This document shows positions 48,851 through 61,200 of a stretch of 64,000 nucleotides of DNA, one piece after another. The translations under genes were made by a program, and so were the position numbers. This DNA comes from Chrysemys picta bellii (Eukaryota; Chordata; Testudines; Emydidae), in the NCBI RefSeq assembly GCF_011386835.1, contig NC_088794.1, forward strand, positions 91,496,009-91,560,008, read 5' to 3'. The notes beneath the pieces were generated by a model. That model searched no databases, was not told where the DNA came from, and worked only from the letters and a program-made list of their open reading frames with translations. Every line of letters starts with the position of its first letter. Positions within the stretch are counted from its first letter, which is position 1.

Positions 48851-49098
48851 TGTTGCCCATGCATATATTATGATCATACTATTTTTTCTTCAGAACTTCT
48901 GCCTCATTTCCTAACTCCTGAGTGCTTGACTTTGCAGGCTTATTACTGTATTGTCATCTTCTTATATGTAAGTTTGTATTCAGTGTAGTAAGCTGTTACA
49001 TTAAATGACATGAGGGGCCTATCAGTCCTTTAACACACAAGCAACACAAGCAAGATCCACTCCCTCAAAAAGCCTGTACATAGAAATAAATAAAAAGG

Positions 49099-50215
49099 AT
49101 TTCATAGATTCTAGGACTGGAAGGGACCTCGAGAGGTCATCGAGTCCAGTCCCCTGCCCTCATGGCAGGACCAAATACTGTCTAGACCATCCTGGATAGA
49201 CATTTATCTAACCTACTCTTAAATATCTCCAGAGATGGAGATTCCACAACATCCCTAGGCAGTTTATCCCAGTGTTTAACCACTCTGACAGTTAAGAACT
49301 TTTTCCTAATGTCCAACCTAAACCTCCCTTGCTGCAGTTTAAGCCCATTGCTTCTTGTTCTATCCTTAGAGGCTAAGGTGAACAAGTTTTCTCCCTCCTT
49401 ATGACACCCTTTTAGATACCTGAAAACTGCTATCATGTCCCCTCTCAGTCTTCTCTTTTTTCAAACTAAACAAACCCAATTCTTTCAGCCTTCCTTCATA
49501 GGTCATGTTCTCAAGACCTTTAATCATTCTTGTTGCTCTTCTCTGGACCCTCTCCAATTTCTCCACATCTTTCTTGAAATGCGGTGCCCAGAACTGGACA
49601 CAATACTCCAGTTGAGGCCTAACCAGCGCAGAGTAGAGCGGAAGAATGACTTCTCATGTCTTGCTCACAACACACCTGTTAATGCATCCCAGAATCATGT
49701 TTGCTTTTTTTGCAACAGCATCATACTGTTGACTCATATTTAGCTTGTGGTCCACTATAACCCCTAGATCCCTTTCTGCCGTACTCCTTCCTAGACAGTC
49801 TCTTCCCATTCTGTATGTGTGAAACTGATTGTTCCTTCCTAAGTGGAGCACTTTGCATTTGTCTTTGTTAAACTTCATCCTGTTTACCTCAGACCATTTC
49901 TCCAATTTGTTGAGATCATTTTGAATTATGACCCTATCCTCCAAAGCAGTTGCAATCCCTCCAAGTTTGATATCATCTGTAAACTTAATAAGCTTACTTT
50001 CTATGCCAATATCTAAGTCGTTGATGAAGATATTGAACAGAGCCGGTCCCAAAACAGACCCCTGCGGAACCCCACTTGTTATACCTTTCCAGCAGGATTG
50101 GGAATCATTAATAACTACTCTCTGAGTACGGTTATCCAGCCAGTTATGCACCCACATTATAGTAGCCCCATCTAAGTTGAACTGGAGAAGAGATTTGCTC
50201 ACATGTGTCAGTCCA
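49099..50215 (-). mobile_element. CR1 LINE, second subfamily, decayed
   Basis: Reverse-transcriptase C-terminal half ([20 protein letters not shown], then a variant of the FADD box reading FTDDIKLGG) in a frame broken between 49436 and 49654. It diverges clearly from the 41-kb copy. The 3' end lacks obvious ATTCTATG tandem units beyond 'catagattctagg'. Confidence 0.85.
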
Positions 50216-50249
50216 AGTCAGCATGAATCCTGAGCACATTTATTTCTTA

Positions 50250-50537
50250 GGGTACATCTACATAGCAAAAAATCCCCAACAACATGGCAGAGAGTCTCTG
50301 AGCTCTGGTCAACTGACTTGGGTTCATGCTATGGGGCTAAAAATAATAGTGTAGGCATTTGGGCTTGGGTTGGAGCCTGGGCTCTGAAACCCGGCATGAG
50401 GGGAAGGTCTTAGAGCCTGGGCTCAAACCCAAGCAGGAATGCCTACATTGGTTTTTAGTTCCATAGCGTGAAACCAAGTCAGCTGAGCCAGGATCCGAGC
50501 CTCACTGCCACTGGGGTTTTTTGCTGTATGTGCCCCC
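50250..50537. mobile_element. hAT-like MITE
   Basis: Ends GGTACATCTACATAGCAAAA and TTTTTTGCTGTATGTGCC are inverted. The centre is a diffuse palindrome ('gcctgggctctgaaaccc' against 'gagcctgggctcaaaccc' and the complementary arms). Confidence 0.55.
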
Positions 50538-50544
50538 AGTGTTG

Positions 50545-51500
50545 CCAATTTAGTGACTGTTTGGAAATTTGAATTGAAATTAAAACATTAATACACACTT
50601 TAAGAGCATATAAAGTCTATCATAAAATATGTGTATCTGAAAAAGTATAATAGATTTGAAAAAATATGAACATAGACTAGTTTCCTTGTACAGCTATTGT
50701 TTTTTATGACCATGTCAGTCCATTCATTTTGGTGATGTTGGCCAACCTAATAATTTCAAATTATGATTTATAAGCAAAGTCTAAATGAGCTCTTCCTGAC
50801 AGCTAGTGATGGGCTGGGGGGAAGGCTTCAGGACCATCTAATCTACCTAGGTATCCAGCAAATAGAGCTGCGTTGCCCAAGTGATAGATTTTGGCTGGGG
50901 TTGGGTTACAAATCACTTGAATGCGGGGGATAAAGAAATGTTGTTATTCGTGTATGAGTAAAAGACAGTAGAACTGTACTTTAGCCTTTGCTGATTTAGG
51001 ACATCAAGGGAGAGGGTGGGGACAGGTGTTTTGCTTGATGGTCTGCCTGAATCACAAGTACTATTTGACCTGTCTCTCTCCATTGTTTAAAGACAGAGCT
51101 GTTTAGGCTTCATAGATAGTCTTTTGTTAAGTGACCACTACAGCTGAAATCACTGATAATCAGTTCTAAGTGCTTAGACCTGCTGTGGGAGAGTGTTTCT
51201 GTGGAAGAGAAGTCCCAGTCTGCACTAGCAGCCAGGTTCCCCCAATGAGAGCTCAGCTGAAATCACTGAGAGCTGGTGGAACCTCAAGAGATCAACTCGC
51301 AGAGGTGACAGTGGCAGGTGGCAGCAGAAAGTGATGGTGCAGGGCCATTGGCAACAGAGCGATGGAGTGAATGGTGGCACAATGAACAACAGTGGCCAGA
51401 CCGAACAATGAGCAGATGGAGGAATGAACAAGGTACCTTCTTGCTCCCCATCTGGGAGATGAACTCATGTGAAAGCACCTCTGAACTCTGAGTCTCCACG
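50545..51500. other. Intergenic sequence before the hAT transposase relic
   Basis: Probably contains the 5' untranslated part and left end of the transposon whose coding region starts near 51518, but I could not find matching inverted ends. Confidence 0.3.
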
Positions 51501-51517
51501 GACCAAGGACAACACTG

Positions 51518-53233
51518 GTGAGTGTTAATGAGGCTGTTAAGAATGCTGGAGACACAACACAGTTCATGCGAACAAACATGGCCATGGCATCATACTTTCT
51601 ATTTAAGCAAGAGATACCACACACTACAAACTGGAGGCCAATGTTAAGTGCATTGTCACTTGTTCATCCTGAAGTTGAACACTGGTTCCGAACAAGACCA
51701 GTAAATGCTCACTATCTTTCTGCAAGAAACTCAACTGACTGGCTAGATGCGTATGGTGCAACAGTGAAAGACTCAACAGTTGAAAAAGTGAAGAACTCTC
51801 TCGCCACATTCAAAAAATTTGCATACATGGCTGATGAATGCACCAATGCAAATGGGCATCAAGTATTAAGTCATTGTGTACGTTATCTTGATGGCAGTGG
51901 TAGGCCAGTAGATGCATTTCTACATGTTCAAGTTACAGAAGAAAGATTGGCTGCATCTGTGACAACCCACATCTTAGAAGAGTTAAATGCATGTCAATTG
52001 GACCCCAAACAGATGGCTGCTTGTGCATTTGATGGAGCTGCAAACTTCTCTGGAAGACATGGTGGAGCACAAGCTTTGCTCAGAGGAAAGTGTAACCCTA
52101 ATCTCGCTTATACACACTGCAGAGGTCACGTACTCCAACTAGTGCTGGTACAAGCTGCAGACTCTTCAAAAGACATTAAAAAAGCTATAAATTGAATGTC
52201 TTTATTATATTCTTTTTTCAGCAAGAGTCCAAAAAGACTGAATATCTTGGAAAATATAGAAGATACACTGGGACTGAAGTTCAAATTAGTCTAACCTGGG
52301 AAAATCCTCTGGCTTTCTCATGAGCGATCTTTGGCTGTTATCTTAAAATTACTCCAGCCGTTATTACTGGCTTTGGAAAGTATCTACCAAGATGGGATGG
52401 ATCTAAGTAGTGAGGCTGATGGATTACTTTTGCTACTACGTTCAGAGAAGACTATTGCCATTCTCTCTCTTGTAAGTCTACTGTTGAAACCACTTGGGTC
52501 ATTAAACAATGCCATCCAGGCATCTTCTACAACAGTAGTAGATCTTTGTCCAACAATAGAAGCTAAATTTGGATCAATCAGAGAGCTATCAATTGAAAAA
52601 GTACTGGAAGAAGCAAAGACTTCAGTCCAGAAGTTGACTAATGAAGGCATTTATATTGAATCCTTAAGTGAAGAGGACAAGAAGCGTTTAAGACAACTGA
52701 AGCAGTACACAGACTTGATTCTTAAAAATCTACAACAGCGACGTCTAGATTCTACTCAACCTCTACGTAGCTTTTACAGATCCCTGTCTTATAAAACACC
52801 GACGGTTGAGTGGAGTGAGGCACTATCAGCAATGGGGCTGCCATGTGCTCAGGACAGAATAGAGAATTTGAACACAGAGTGGAGTATCATACGACGAATG
52901 AATGAAGATTTGACGTCAATTTCTTTTTTATCATCATTAGTGGCTCAACCCGATCTTTATGCTATGTTTCCTGGGCTGAAAGAAGTAGGAATTCATCTCT
53001 TGCTACTCCCAGTCACAACAGCTACAGTTGAGCGTTCTTTTTCATCATTGAATAGAATTTTGTGTTTTGAAAGAAGTCGCCTTCTGCCTGATCATGTGAA
53101 TGAACTAATGAGCATATCAGTTGAAGGAATGGAAGTACCAGACACACGGGAAGCCACCAAAGATGAATGCATTGCATTCAAGAAATTCATTAACAGAGTT
53201 GTGCAAAATTATAACAAGAAACCAAGAAGGTAG
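51518..53233 (+). pseudogene. hAT transposase relic (ZMYM-like), two in-frame stops
   Basis: One continuous frame of about 571 codons, interrupted only by TGA (52193-52195) and one TAA about 100 nt later. The first part shows YMADECTNANGHQVLSHCVR, matching the first catalytic-Asp segment of hAT transposases, then a CAFDGAANFSG segment (second acidic position). The last part carries the C-terminal dimerisation motif, TATVERSFSSLNRI followed by RLLPDHVNELM. The N-terminal zinc finger is not visible. It resembles transposon-derived proteins annotated as zinc finger MYM-type 1-like. Because both defects are substitutions within one frame, the copy is fairly young or was retained for some time. 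It cannot produce a full transposase as it stands. Confidence 0.8.
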
Positions 53234-53891
53234 TGCTTCATAGAAGGCTTGAGTAGCCAACTTTAATTTGTTTGATGATTTTAAAATCTAATAAAATGGT
53301 CATGAAACATTTTTCAGTTTTTACTATGGTGCCATACAGCCCACCTTCACCCTCACGGTCTCACCCCTCATTGGCCCTGACCCCGCCCCCCGTAAATTTG
53401 AACACCCCACCTAATTTCAATTCCTGGGGAAAACACTGCCTGTGAGTGATCTTCCAGTGGTTGCAGAAGTCTTGGAGTGAGCAGCAGAAAACTTGGAGAA
53501 GGGCTTAACTTGTAGTGGTGTTTAGAGGGCTGCTCTTCCAAATCTGGCAGGCCCAAGTAAAGGTGCTGGATGAGTATAAGAAGGAAGGGCCAAGCAGCCA
53601 CCTTACAAAATAAAGAGGAAGGTCTGAATTAAAGCAATCAGTGGCCCTAGCCACACTTCACATGTTGTCCCCGTGCGATGGTCCTGCCCGTGGATTCCAT
53701 CCTTCCTTGGAGTGGCAGCAAGTTTCAGAGTTAAGATGAATGAGGCATTACATTCACACTCTCTGGAGCTATTGTTTCAGGCTGTCTGCGTGCTCAGAGA
53801 GGCCAGTTATACTTTGTTCACATTTTCAAGTTTCTCTTGCACATGTGAAAACTAGAAAGTTTTTTTTAAATGAGAGCTGAGATTGTGCTCT

Positions 53892-54225
53892 CATAAGAAC
53901 TGCCATACTGCATCAGACCGATGGTCCATCTAGCCCAGTATCTTGTCTTCCGACAGTGGCCAATGCCAGGTGCCCCAGAAAGAATGAACAGAACAGGTAA
54001 TCAAGTGATCCATCCCCTGTCGTCCATTCCCAGCTTCCAGCAAGCAGAGGCTAGGGACACCAGAGCATGGTTTTGTATCCCTGCTCAACTTGGCTAATAG
54101 CTATTGATGGACTTATTCAGTTCTTTTTTGAACCTGGTTATAGTCTTGGCCTTCACACATCCTCTGGCAGAGTTCCACAGGTTGACTGTGACTCCAGAAG
54201 CTGATGTCCTAGGCATGGACCTAGA
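53892..54225 (-). mobile_element. CR1-related LINE 3' fragment
   Basis: 'cataagaactgccatactgc', 'accgatggtccatctagcccagtatc' and 'gacagtggccaatgccaggtgc' are characteristic of a common sauropsid CR1-type 3' end in reverse orientation. It is interrupted at its right side by the solo LTR. Confidence 0.65.
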
Positions 54226-54230
54226 GTAGC

Positions 54231-55313
54231 TGTGACGTTATTGATATAATCTGGGACCATATAGATCATTGTTGCAACCAAGGTCCTGTAGTGGCACGCA
54301 AATCTTGTATAAAGGGGGTCAAATGGGGTGTCTAAGACAAGGTTATGGTTTACTGGTTATGATTATGCTGTCTATATATGTGTGTATCACTTTTGTAGTT
54401 GAAGTTATGAATATTGGCTCTATACTGTCTGTATTTCAAACTTATGCTATGCTGCTGGGTGACATCCCAGACAAACTGGTGTTAGCTCTGCCTAGCCTGC
54501 TTGATGGCCCATTAAGGACCATCAGCTATACAATGGACCCATTGAGAGAAGGCAGACACGCCTTGTAACTCAGCAAAGTATGCAGGGACTGGCCCATGTG
54601 ACTCCAGACTCCATTTTGCTGTAATTTTCCACAGTAAGAACAAAGAGGTGGTCTTACACCTGGAAAAGACTATATAAGGCTGATGCCTCATCTCCATCTT
54701 GTCTTCAATCCTGCTTCATACCTCTGGAGGAACTTTGCTACAAGCTGAAGCTTTGAACAAAGGACTGAGGACCCATCCCAGCGGGGGATGTATTCCAGAG
54801 ACTTGATTTGAACCTGCAGTTTATTCCATCGCTGCTGCAAGCCTGAACCAAGAACTTTGCCATTACTGTATGTAATTGATTCCATTTAACCAATTCTAAC
54901 TCTCATCTCTATCTTTTTCCTTTTATGAATAAACCTTTAGATTTTAGATTCTAAAGGATTGGCAACAGCGTGATTTGTGGGTAAGATCTGATTTGTATAT
55001 TGACCTGGGTCTGGGGCTTGGTCCTTTGGGATCAGGAGAACCTTTTTCTTTTACTGGGGTATTGGTTTTCATAACCATTTGTCCCCATAATGAGTGGTAC
55101 TGGTGGTAATACTGGGAAACTGGAGTGTCTAAGGAGATTGCTTGTGAGACTTGCAGTTAGCCAGTGGGGTGAGACTGGAGTCCTCTTAGTCTGGCTGGTT
55201 TGGTTTGCCTTAGAGGTGGAAAAACCCCAGCCTTGGGCTGTAACTGCCCTATTTGAGCAATTTATCCTGAGTTGGCACTCTCAGTTGGGTTCCGCCAGAA
55301 CCGCATTGTCACA
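54231..55313 (+). mobile_element. Solo LTR of an endogenous-retrovirus-like element, 1083 bp
   Basis: Runs from TGTGACGTTATTG to CATTGTCACA with an exact 5-bp target duplication GTAGC (54226-54230, 55314-55318). TATATAAGG at 54671-54679 and AATAAA at 54928-54933 fit U3-R organisation on the plus strand. It shares TGTGAC...GTCACA ends with the LTR at 24042-25237 but is otherwise diverged. No viral genes. Confidence 0.8.
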
Positions 55314-55324
55314 GTAGCTATGCT

Positions 55325-56450
55325 TTGATATGACTCTGTGACAAGGCAAATGCCTCAGGCTTCAAATCCCATGTATTGATGTAATACAGGTAGAGAGAGA
55401 TTAGGTGAAATTTGAATGTGGCCTATCAGCAATGTTCAAAAGCTGGTGAAATGCAGCCTTTTACGCAGCCTGTAATGCTGGCCTGCAGCTTTGCCCATGT
55501 TACCACATTCCAGGAAAGTGCATAGCTGCTGAGATTTCCTAAATAGATGTGGGTGGCAGAAGTAAATGACCACTTGTCTAGAATCTAAAGTCTTCTCTCA
55601 TGTGGGAAAGAGGGTACTAGAGATTTGGTTGGTAAAACAATGGGTTCATAAATAGTTCAATGCTCCAGTGGTGAAAGAATGCATATGTCCAAATGACTCT
55701 AGAGTCAAAGTTCATGGAGAAGTTAAACATTTAAAAACAATTACACATTTAAATAAAAGAACCAGCATTTTTTTCTGTTTTTTCTAAATCTTAGAAATAT
55801 CAGGAATATTGAGTCTGGGATTCTTCTTAGAGTGCTGTCCCTGGACCCTGCGTGTAGGCTCCATCTTTCATAACAGCCTCCAGCTATTTTTAAAAGATCA
55901 TACACCTGTCTTCCCTCTTAATGAGACACCAGAGCCAAAGGTTATAAGCTGAAAGTGAGAGGAAAGATGGCTCAAGGCCTCTTCCTACATTAGATTTCCT
56001 CCTTTTGTCCTATTTCTACTTCCTACAATATTAAAGTTGAATTTTCTTCACATCCTTATATATTTGGTTATTTACAGGTATAAATTGAGTTCTTAAAATA
56101 TTAGTAAGGTAAGACCTTTCTCCATCCTAAATTGTCTGCTACATTGATCACTGGGTTTTTGGATTTCAGTGCTGGACGTTTCTAGGTGTCAGTTCCTTCT
56201 TGGAGGAATATTCTTTTTCTCAGAAACCTAAGCAGCTCAACTTCTTCCCTCTCAACCTCTGGTTTGTGGTTTGAAATGGGAAAAATTTAGTATCAGTACT
56301 TTTGATTTATTCATGTTGCAATTCTCAAGAGCTCAAAGAGTAGAAGGCAGAACTCTCCCAAACAAACAAAATCTTAAATGGAAGTCTCAGGGCTGGGAGG
56401 GATCTATTCTGCTTTTCAAGTTAGGGATAAGCCTGAATCTCACTCCCCAT
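55325..56450. other. Intergenic, nothing recognised
   Basis: No exon or confident repeat between the solo LTR and the next MITE. Confidence 0.3.
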
Positions 56451-56462
56451 TTGTGCTTTGGC

Positions 56463-56681
56463 CAGGGCCGGATCCAGGCACCAGCGAAGGAAGCAGGTGC
56501 CTGGGGCAGCCAATAGAAAGGGGCGGCAGTCTGTCCGTTGTTGGGGTGGCACGTCCGGGTCTTCGGCAGCAACTTGGCGGCGGGTCCTTCACTCCCTCTC
56601 TTTCTCTTCGGCGGCAGCTCAATCGGATTTTTATTTTTCCCTTTGCCGCTTGGGGCGGCAAAAAAACTCGAGCTGGCCCTG
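56463..56681. mobile_element. hAT MITE (CAGGGCCGGCTCC family), copy 3
   Basis: CAGGGCCGGATCCAGG...GAGCTGGCCCTG ends with flanks GCTTTGGC (56455-56462) and GCTTTGAC (56682-56689), a 7-of-8 target duplication. It shares the 'gccgcttggggcggcaaaaa' terminal segment with copy 1. Confidence 0.8.
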
Positions 56682-56706
56682 GCTTTGACACAGTTATGCC
56701 TGATTG

Positions 56707-57097
56707 AGGCCTGGTCTACACTACACAATTAGGTTGCCTTGCATCAATCTAGCTATGGAAATGTCTTCACTTAAATTTCGCTCCTGCTGACGTAAGTGCC
56801 CTTCTACACCGACTTAGTAACACCACCTCCGCAGCCGGTGTAGAGTCAGTCGATGTAATTAGCTCAACGCAGTGCCAGTGTAGACACTGTACTGCTGACT
56901 TTACTGTTAATGGCTTTCAGGAGCTGTCCCACAGTGCCCCACCCTGACAATACGATCAATTCAAGCGCTCCAGGTGAGGATGGGCATTGCCCAACACAAG
57001 GAGCCAATACTGCACACACACAAGCAATGTAATAACTGTGGCAGCTGTATACTGACCTACCTTAGGTCAACATAATCTTGTAGTGTAGCCATGACCT
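56707..57097. mobile_element. hAT-like MITE, 391 bp
   Basis: Ends AGGCCTGGTCTACACTACA and TGTAGTGTAGCCATGACCT are inverted repeats with small differences; an internal 'gtgtagacactgtac' is repeated. It lies directly upstream of the CpG island of the next gene. Confidence 0.7.
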
Positions 57098-57289
57098 GAG
57101 AGGGTTTTGCTTTAGCAGTGCTTAATTTGTAATGAAACGTTTTTTTGAGTCTCAAGCAATTTTTTTTTTTTTTTTACTTTGACGTGGCAAGCCTGGAGGT
57201 ACCAGGGCTATGAAATGTCAAGCCTAGAGGTGGCTGGGCTCAGCTCGGGCACAAATTAACACTGTTCCTTAAGGCTTAACTCCTAGCAG

Positions 57290-58010
57290 TTGTGGAGGAG
57301 GTTGGCTACTCTGGACGCCTGGCTGGGGGCGTTTTCTCCCCTTCCCTCTTCTTCAAATTCCCCCCCGAAGATCTTCCCCGCCCCGTCCGGCGGGATATCT
57401 AGGCTGCGGCTTCCCCCCATCTTCTCCTTTTCACTCCAGGGGCCGGTGATACACCGGGCGCGCTCCCCCTCCGCCCCCCAGTTGCAGGAAGCGGCTTTCC
57501 CGGCTGGCAGAAGGGAGCGGCGTCCCCGGAAGAGCCTCTGCGGCGGGACGGAGGCGGCGCTGTGTCTCTGCGATCGATTGAGGCCGCCTTGGAGGTGTCC
57601 CGGCCCGGCCGCCGCGGGCGGAGACTGGTGTGTAGGGCCCGGCTCCGGGCCGCCCCGTGGCTAGTGGCGCGGAGAGGGGCGGCGAGCGGGGTTGCCCTTA
57701 CCCGCCATGTGGCGAATGGCCACAGCCAGGGCCTGGGCCGCCTGCTTGCGGGCTCCCAGACAGTGCCGGGCCCCGGGGCCGCGCTCCGGCAGCAGGGGGG
57801 CAGCGACCGTGGCCGTGGAGCCCGCGGCGGGGCTGGCGGACGAGCCGGTGGCGACCAAGGTGCAGGGGCTCGCCCCGGGGCAGCGGGTGACGCTGAGGGG
57901 ACTCGTGGTGAACGAGCAGGGCTGCCTCTTCGACTCCTGCGCCCACTACCTGGCGGACAGCCGCGGGGAGGTTGACCTGTCCAGGGACACCTCCCAGGGA
58001 GGGGACTACA
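57290..58010 (+). promoter_or_regulatory. CpG island over the promoter and exon 1 of the second ACOT/BAAT-like gene
   Basis: Dense CpG (for example 'cggcccggccgccgcggg' near 57600) beginning abruptly after AT-rich DNA and extending into exon 1. No TATA box. Consistent with an active or recently active promoter. Confidence 0.6.
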
Positions 58011-58268
58011 CTGGGGTGGAGCCCATGGGGCTGTTCTGGAGCCTCTCCCCTGCCGGCATGGAGAGACCCTACCAGAGACTCGTGCCGAAGCAGATTAAGA
58101 CCCCCATGAAGGTGGAGGTGTCAGTCCACCAAGGGCACAGTCATCCTGGCACCATCCCGGGGCAGGTCCTAGCCAAGGCCAATGTGGAGAGATGGTTCAC
58201 CGCCCCCGGTGTGCGAAGGATTAGGCTGAAAGAGGGCAGCGTGAGAGGCAGCCTGTTCCTACCCTCAG
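57707..58268 (+). CDS. ACOT/BAAT-like exon 1
   Basis: Residues 1-187 plus one base. ATG in a good context (CCCGCCATGT). An ATG two codons further (MATARAW) is an alternative. Donor TCAG|GTGAGT. Confidence 0.9.
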
Positions 58269-61200
58269 GTGAGTGAGGGAAGCTCTGCCTTTTGTGGGCT
58301 GAGGCATTGAATCTCCGGCGGCTTCCCTTTTCTTACGTGTAAAGTGGGATGATGACAAGCACTCGCCTCTGTAAAGGGCTTTGACATCCACTGACAGAAG
58401 GTGCTTCTAAGTGCAAAGTGTTATGCAAAGTACTATCTCATCTGATTAGTGAGGATGTGGGAGAGTGAAAGCATATTTCTCCTGACTCAAGAGTTCAATA
58501 GAGGTTTATAAGATTGGGCAATTTCATTGTGTAAAAATAGTCTAGAAATTGCTCTGAAGCCTTTTATTCCAAAAATAAGTGGAAGACATGATATAAATGC
58601 AAAATATAATTTATCTGAGGACAATCACACAGGATTTCTGTTTGCACAGAACAAGACTGTAAAATAGTCCATGTCCTCACACACATACTGCAGCAGTTTA
58701 CTTTTTTTTTTTTTTTTTTTTTTAAAGTTCACAAGAATAAGATGAATGCTGAAAATGAAAAGGATTAACCCGTGGTATATACTACTATAATCCTGCTAAA
58801 AGAACAGGAGTACTTGTGGCACCTTAGAGACTAACAAATTTATTAGAGCATAAGTTTTCGTGGACTACAGCCCACTTCTTCGGATGCATATACGAAGAAG
58901 TGGGCTGTAGTCCACAAAAGCTTATGCTCTAATAAATTTGTTAGTCTCTAAGGTGCCACAAGTACTCCTGTTCTTTTTGCGGATACAGACTAACACGGCT
59001 GCTACTCTGAAACCTATAATCCTGCTGTGTATCTTAGATGTTTATTATAACAGAATGGTAAAAGCAAAAGATGACAATTTATTAATGCATAACAGAGCAA
59101 AAGAAAGGCGGTTGTTATAGATCAGCTCATCACTCCATCTGCATCTGGGATTCCCCATAACTCTGAAGTAAGGTAAAGTGTGGTGGAGTTCCCAAAATGT
59201 GTAGAAGGGTGATTGAATTAGTGAGAAGTCATGTTTTCTTCTTAACTGGAGATAGTTATGGGCCCAGTTAATCGGGGGCAAATCCCCCATGGATTCCAGC
59301 GGGAGTAGGATTATGCCCTATCCGACACTTCTCTTCATTAAATGCATATAAATATGCAGGGCATCTGAAGAGAGTATAGCAAATACATGCATACCAACTC
59401 TCTCTCTTTTATGTCAGAACCAAAACTACTCATGAGTTTTATACTATAAAGGAAGCATTTTGCTAGATTGAGGCCTAGATCATGATCTCTGGTTAATTTA
59501 GAGGGTGATCCAAGGTCCGTTGAAGTCAGCAGAAAGACTCAGATTGATCTGAATGGACTTTGAAGGCCCTTAGTCAGCACTGTCGATTCACCAATATTGA
59601 AACCAGGGTATTTTGCTAAGAACCACATCCACTTTACAGGCATGCACAGGGTTTCCACTGAACTTAGTGGTAGCCACAAGTCTGCAACCTAGAACTAAAT
59701 TTGTCTCTTTAAACATTCCTGTTTTGTGATGCTACCATATGTAGCCTAGATAGTACCTTTGCTTGAATTATATAGTGCCCTCAGTCACAAGCAGTGGCAA
59801 TGGAGTATCTTATTCATATACTCAGACCTTCAAGAGTTTCCAAAATGTATAATACAAAAACTTTTAATGCATCTAAAATGTTTTACTATATTCTTCATCT
59901 TCCCTCCCAATGGGAACATTCTGTTTTATTTCACAAGACACACTTCATCTTTAACTTCTGTTTTTATTAAATTTGTCATTAATACCATTGTGGAATAGGA
60001 AAAATCTTGCATTTAACACTTGTTCACAGAAGCAGAGGCAAAATGTTTGCCAACCTCCTGAAAACTACATCTAAATGTACAGGTTTACTATTCTATTTTG
60101 ATTCCTCATTTTCTGCACCCAGATGGAGCAAGGAAGTCAGATATACATTTTATAAAAAGGTCTGCCTCTCTTGCAATTTGTCCTGCTGTCGTCAATGGTA
60201 GGATGTAATTCATTAAAGCCCCAATTTTGCCCATTGAAATCATTATTTTTTTTTTTGCCATTGAATTCAATTTGAGCAAGATCAGGACCTAAGATACTTG
60301 TTTTTTTCCTGTATTTTCTGCAGTCTGTATGTGGTAAATTGGCGATTCTTTCTCTAACTGAAGAAGAGTTATATGTTTCTTTGCTGCTATCAATAAATTT
60401 GGAGATAAATATATTTTGTTTTGAGTTGTGTTCCATTCAGTTTGGTACACAACCCAGTCTATTGGCACTTATCAGGGCCAAAGCAGATTCCATCTGCAAC
60501 CTGTGCTTTCTTTAAAGAAATCCATGGCCAAGATTTTCATAAATTGATGCTTGAATTTAGGCTCCTAATTCCATACTTAAGTACCTATATAGGGGCTTGT
60601 CTACACAGGCAAATTGACTGACATAGCTCCATGGGCACCATTATGGAATAACAGTCACTTTAGTCCAGAATAATTAGTGTGTATCCAAATCAGTGTAATA
60701 ATTTTGGAATCAATTTATTCTGGAATAGAGTGGCTACACATGGAGCTATGCTGGAATAGCTATTCTGGTCAATTTCCCTAAGTGGCCTGACTTTCAAAAG
60801 AACTGAGCACTCAGAAGCTCCCATTAAAGTTACAGTAAAATTGATGTTTGAGTCAGAGAGCTGCTTCATGCTCAGCGTTTCAGAAAGTCAGGACGTTTAT
60901 ATAGGCCTCAGGAGCCTCAGTTATGGCTCCCATTTATGAAAATCTTGGCCTGTAATTTTGGGCCAGAAGCTGTGTAAATTTGCCGTTATCCCGCTGCATT
61001 CCTCTCATGCAGCCTAAAAAAAAATGTTCCTTTTGGTTAGACAGAGGCCACCTACAACTTACCAATTTTTTTTTTTTTAGTTTAATTAAGGCTTCTGTGA
61101 TTACCCATGGCTTGCACTGTGAGAATCCCAGAGGAGTTGGACAGAATACATGACCTTAAAATGAATTAGACTTCTGTTAGAAGGCTAACTTTACTAGCAA

